Below are positions 62,163 through 64,000 of a DNA stretch of 64,000 nucleotides, piece by piece. The stretch is from Virgibacillus ndiopensis (GTDB lineage Bacteria > Bacillota > Bacilli > Bacillales > Amphibacillaceae): the NCBI RefSeq assembly GCF_900187325.1, contig NZ_FZMZ01000003.1, positions 248,001-312,000 of the forward strand, in the 5' to 3' direction. The notes beneath the pieces are model-generated. The model was given only the letters and a program-made list of their open reading frames with translations, did not search any database and was not told the origin of the DNA. Each line of letters starts with the position of its first letter. Position 1 is the first letter of the stretch. A program made the translations under genes and the position numbers.

Positions 62163-64000
62163 TTAGCGGTGAACAACCTCCTCTAACATATCTTCTTTTA
62201 ATCGTTTTCTAATCGTCCAATCACGTCTTCTCGCCTTCGACCAAAAGTTATATTTCCCTTCATAATATCCTTTATCATCAACATGTATATTATTTCTAGA
62301 GATCATTTTTAAATAACCAATAACCCTGCTGAACGTTGCAATGTCTTCTGATTTACAGACAGGGCAATGATGAATATTCTTTGCATCTTCAGCAATAACT
62401 TTCTGACCACAACTCATACAAGACGTAATAGTTGGTGTCAATGTAATATAATTAATCGGTTTATCAAATATTTTATCCAAGTATTTTGCTAAGGCTTCTG
62501 GCTTTACTTTAGCTTCAAGAAAATGATGTAATACACTGCCTGACGTAGCGTAGCCTTGGAATTCAGCACTGTTTTCCAATTGTTCTAGGAAATCCTCTTC
62601 AGAAAATGGTGTCATACAGCCACTGGTCAAGTATGGATTTTCTCCTTCACCTTGTAAAAAAATTTCTCGGTTATTTGTCTTTGCCCATTTAAGGTCATGG
62701 CGTGCAAGTTTGATAGCAGCATTTTCAGCTGGGGCATACTCAATTCCACATGCTACTTTATCTCTCACAATAAATTCATTTACAATCTCTGTCATGTATT
62801 GCATAATCTCATGAGCAATCATTTTACCATCTATACTCTTAATTCCATCCCTATACCCCAAATTTATGAGGCCTTCATTCATACCAGTAAGGGCAAACAC
62901 ATTAAAATAGTTTTTAAGATCTTTATTAAAGGCGAAGAAAGTCGGATATAATTCCTTGTTTTGTTCAATCCACTTTCTCTTTTCCATGTGAGCTTCCTGC
63001 ATTATTTCCATATATTCACGTATCTTCACTTTTACAATATCAATGTCATGTCCAAATTCCATAAGCACTCTATTCATGTTTAAATTGAGCACTTGTACAG
63101 CACCTGTGGAACCTGTTGATGATCCAAAAACACCACCGCCAGCCTTGGATAGTGTCTCTAAGTTGATTTGTAACCTGCAACAGAGGCTTCTACTTACTTC
63201 AGGATCTTTTGCTTGAATTAGCGGATTTAATGTTTTGTAATATGGATTGTCAAATGGCTTTGTTTTAAAGTTCTCAAAATACACGCCACCCCAATGATAC
63301 ATTTTATCCAATAGCTCGATAAATAATGGGTTTTGATAATTAAAATAATCATCAATTTGCACTGTTAATAATGGGAAAGTAAAAGGAATCCCATCACTAC
63401 CAGTCCCACTTTTCATCACATCAATAATAGCTTGGTTTATACGGTCAAAGTATGTTGCTGGTATATCCTTATACTGTATATTTCGTCCTTCACCGCCAAT
63501 GATGATATATTGATCTTTTATTTCTTCAGATGGTTTCCCGAACTCTAATGTAATATTAGAAAAGCTACTTTGTGCCCCAGATCTAAGTGGCATATTGAGT
63601 TCCCAGATAAGACTTTGAAACAGTTCTACGAGTTCTTCATCAGTGTATGTAATGCCACGACTTTCTTCATCATACAAATATGAAGCTGCAATGGTTGATA
63701 GTTGTGCTAGCATGACTGCACCTGAGACCTGTTGTGATACTAATGTAACAACATTACTAAAGTGCCGTAATAAAGTTGAAATCCGCTTAGTTGGTTTGGA
63801 AGAAATCATATTTTTTGCCAGTGATGGAATACCTTTAGTAGCAATGTCCATACAGCTAATAGATACACAATATGGCGCAAGCTGCTTATCGTGCACATAG
63901 ACAATTCCTTCATCATATAACTCTTTTATTTTTGTTGGAAGAATATGATTAAAAAGAAATTCTTCCTCTGCGTGATTCGTTAAATTATGTCTTAAGAGTG
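62163..64000 (-). CDS. nrdD: Anaerobic (class III) ribonucleoside-triphosphate reductase, 5' end beyond the window
   Basis: The frame is open to the window edge, giving at least 611 residues, so the GTG at 63896 is internal (it is the V of YVHDKQL). The enzyme makes deoxyribonucleotides without oxygen. APYCVSISCMDIATKG holds an active-site cysteine, the C-terminal zinc site has CMSCGQ and CPVCKS, and the glycyl radical motif is RVIGY. Paired with nrdG, it shows capacity for anaerobic growth. Presence of an ATP-cone cannot be judged. Confidence 0.95.
   Translation of the reverse strand, partial: LLRHNLTNHAEEEFLFNHILPTKIKELYDEGIVYVHDKQLAPYCVSISCMDIATKGIPSLAKNMISSKPTKRISTLLRHFSNVVTLVSQQVSGAVMLAQLSTIAASYLYDEESRGITYTDEELVELFQSLIWELNMPLRSGAQSSFSNITLEFGKPSEEIKDQYIIIGGEGRNIQYKDIPATYFDRINQAIIDVMKSGTGSDGIPFTFPLLTVQIDDYFNYQNPLFIELLDKMYHWGGVYFENFKTKPFDNPYYKTLNPLIQAKDPEVSRSLCCRLQINLETLSKAGGGVFGSSTGSTGAVQVLNLNMNRVLMEFGHDIDIVKVKIREYMEIMQEAHMEKRKWIEQNKELYPTFFAFNKDLKNYFNVFALTGMNEGLINLGYRDGIKSIDGKMIAHEIMQYMTEIVNEFIVRDKVACGIEYAPAENAAIKLARHDLKWAKTNNREIFLQGEGENPYLTSGCMTPFSEEDFLEQLENSAEFQGYATSGSVLHHFLEAKVKPEALAKYLDKIFDKPINYITLTPTITSCMSCGQKVIAEDAKNIHHCPVCKSEDIATFSRVIGYLKMISRNNIHVDDKGYYEGKYNFWSKARRRDWTIRKRLKEDMLEEVVHR

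Noticed and set aside
63896..64000. GTG 63896 as nrdD start
   Set aside because: It encodes the valine of YVHDKQL inside the conserved domain, and the same frame is open with family-like sequence (NHILPTKIKELYDEGIVYV) to the window end.

Overview
The window is a chromosomal segment of a low-GC, Gram-positive, spore-forming bacterium of the Bacillaceae type. The order sigW-rsiW-cdaA-cdaR-glmM-glmS, a glmS self-cleaving ribozyme, RocF, FosB, BcrC, HelD, YfkAB, PlsC (YhdO-like), PdxK and a Spo0E-type small protein all point there. A complete mevalonate operon, rather than MEP genes, suggests a halotolerant relative of Bacillus more than B. subtilis itself; I cannot name the genus.

Layout. 1-9 kb: a cut MerR regulator facing a UvrA-like ABC protein, radical SAM YfkAB between two copies of a dispersed repeat, and a MarR-controlled heterodimeric ABC exporter. 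9-19 kb: a PadR/HAAS/DUF4097 operon, plsC, a catalase, a GntR regulator convergent with brnQ (both promoters carry the same 13-nt motif), pdxK and a flavin reductase. 19-29 kb: a UPF0182 membrane protein, helD, a PadR/membrane protein/bcrC operon, an ECF sigma/anti-sigma pair and a YihY protein.

29.5-35.5 kb is an accessory island: PadR, three DUF1048 genes (the third with a nonsense codon) and a GC-rich DrrAB-like ABC exporter, followed by decayed gene fragments and a second, degenerate, inverted copy of the PadR/DUF1048 block. 35.7-38.6 kb is a VanR/VanS/VanY set without vanHAX. 39-43.4 kb is a poorly conserved stretch with a nonsense-broken small membrane protein, an IS110 remnant and a frameshifted oxidoreductase.

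43.7-55.1 kb is the conserved envelope core: GlmS and GlmM make glucosamine phosphates for peptidoglycan, CdaA/CdaR make and tune c-di-AMP, SigW/RsiW answer envelope stress; an S9 peptidase sits between glmS and glmM, and six 21-bp-period repeats lie beside it. rocF and fosB follow. 55.6-60.0 kb is the mevalonate operon (HMG-CoA reductase, mevalonate kinase, diphosphomevalonate decarboxylase, phosphomevalonate kinase), feeding isoprenoids including the undecaprenyl carrier. 60.2-60.8 kb is a six-tRNA array (Glu-Val-Thr-Tyr-Gln-Lys). The window ends with the class III ribonucleotide reductase pair nrdD (cut by the edge) and nrdG.

The recurring theme is cell-envelope stress and drug efflux under local regulators (three PadR operons, MarR, VanRS, two ECF sigma factors). 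The most unusual part is the PadR/DUF1048/ABC island with its inverted decayed twin.
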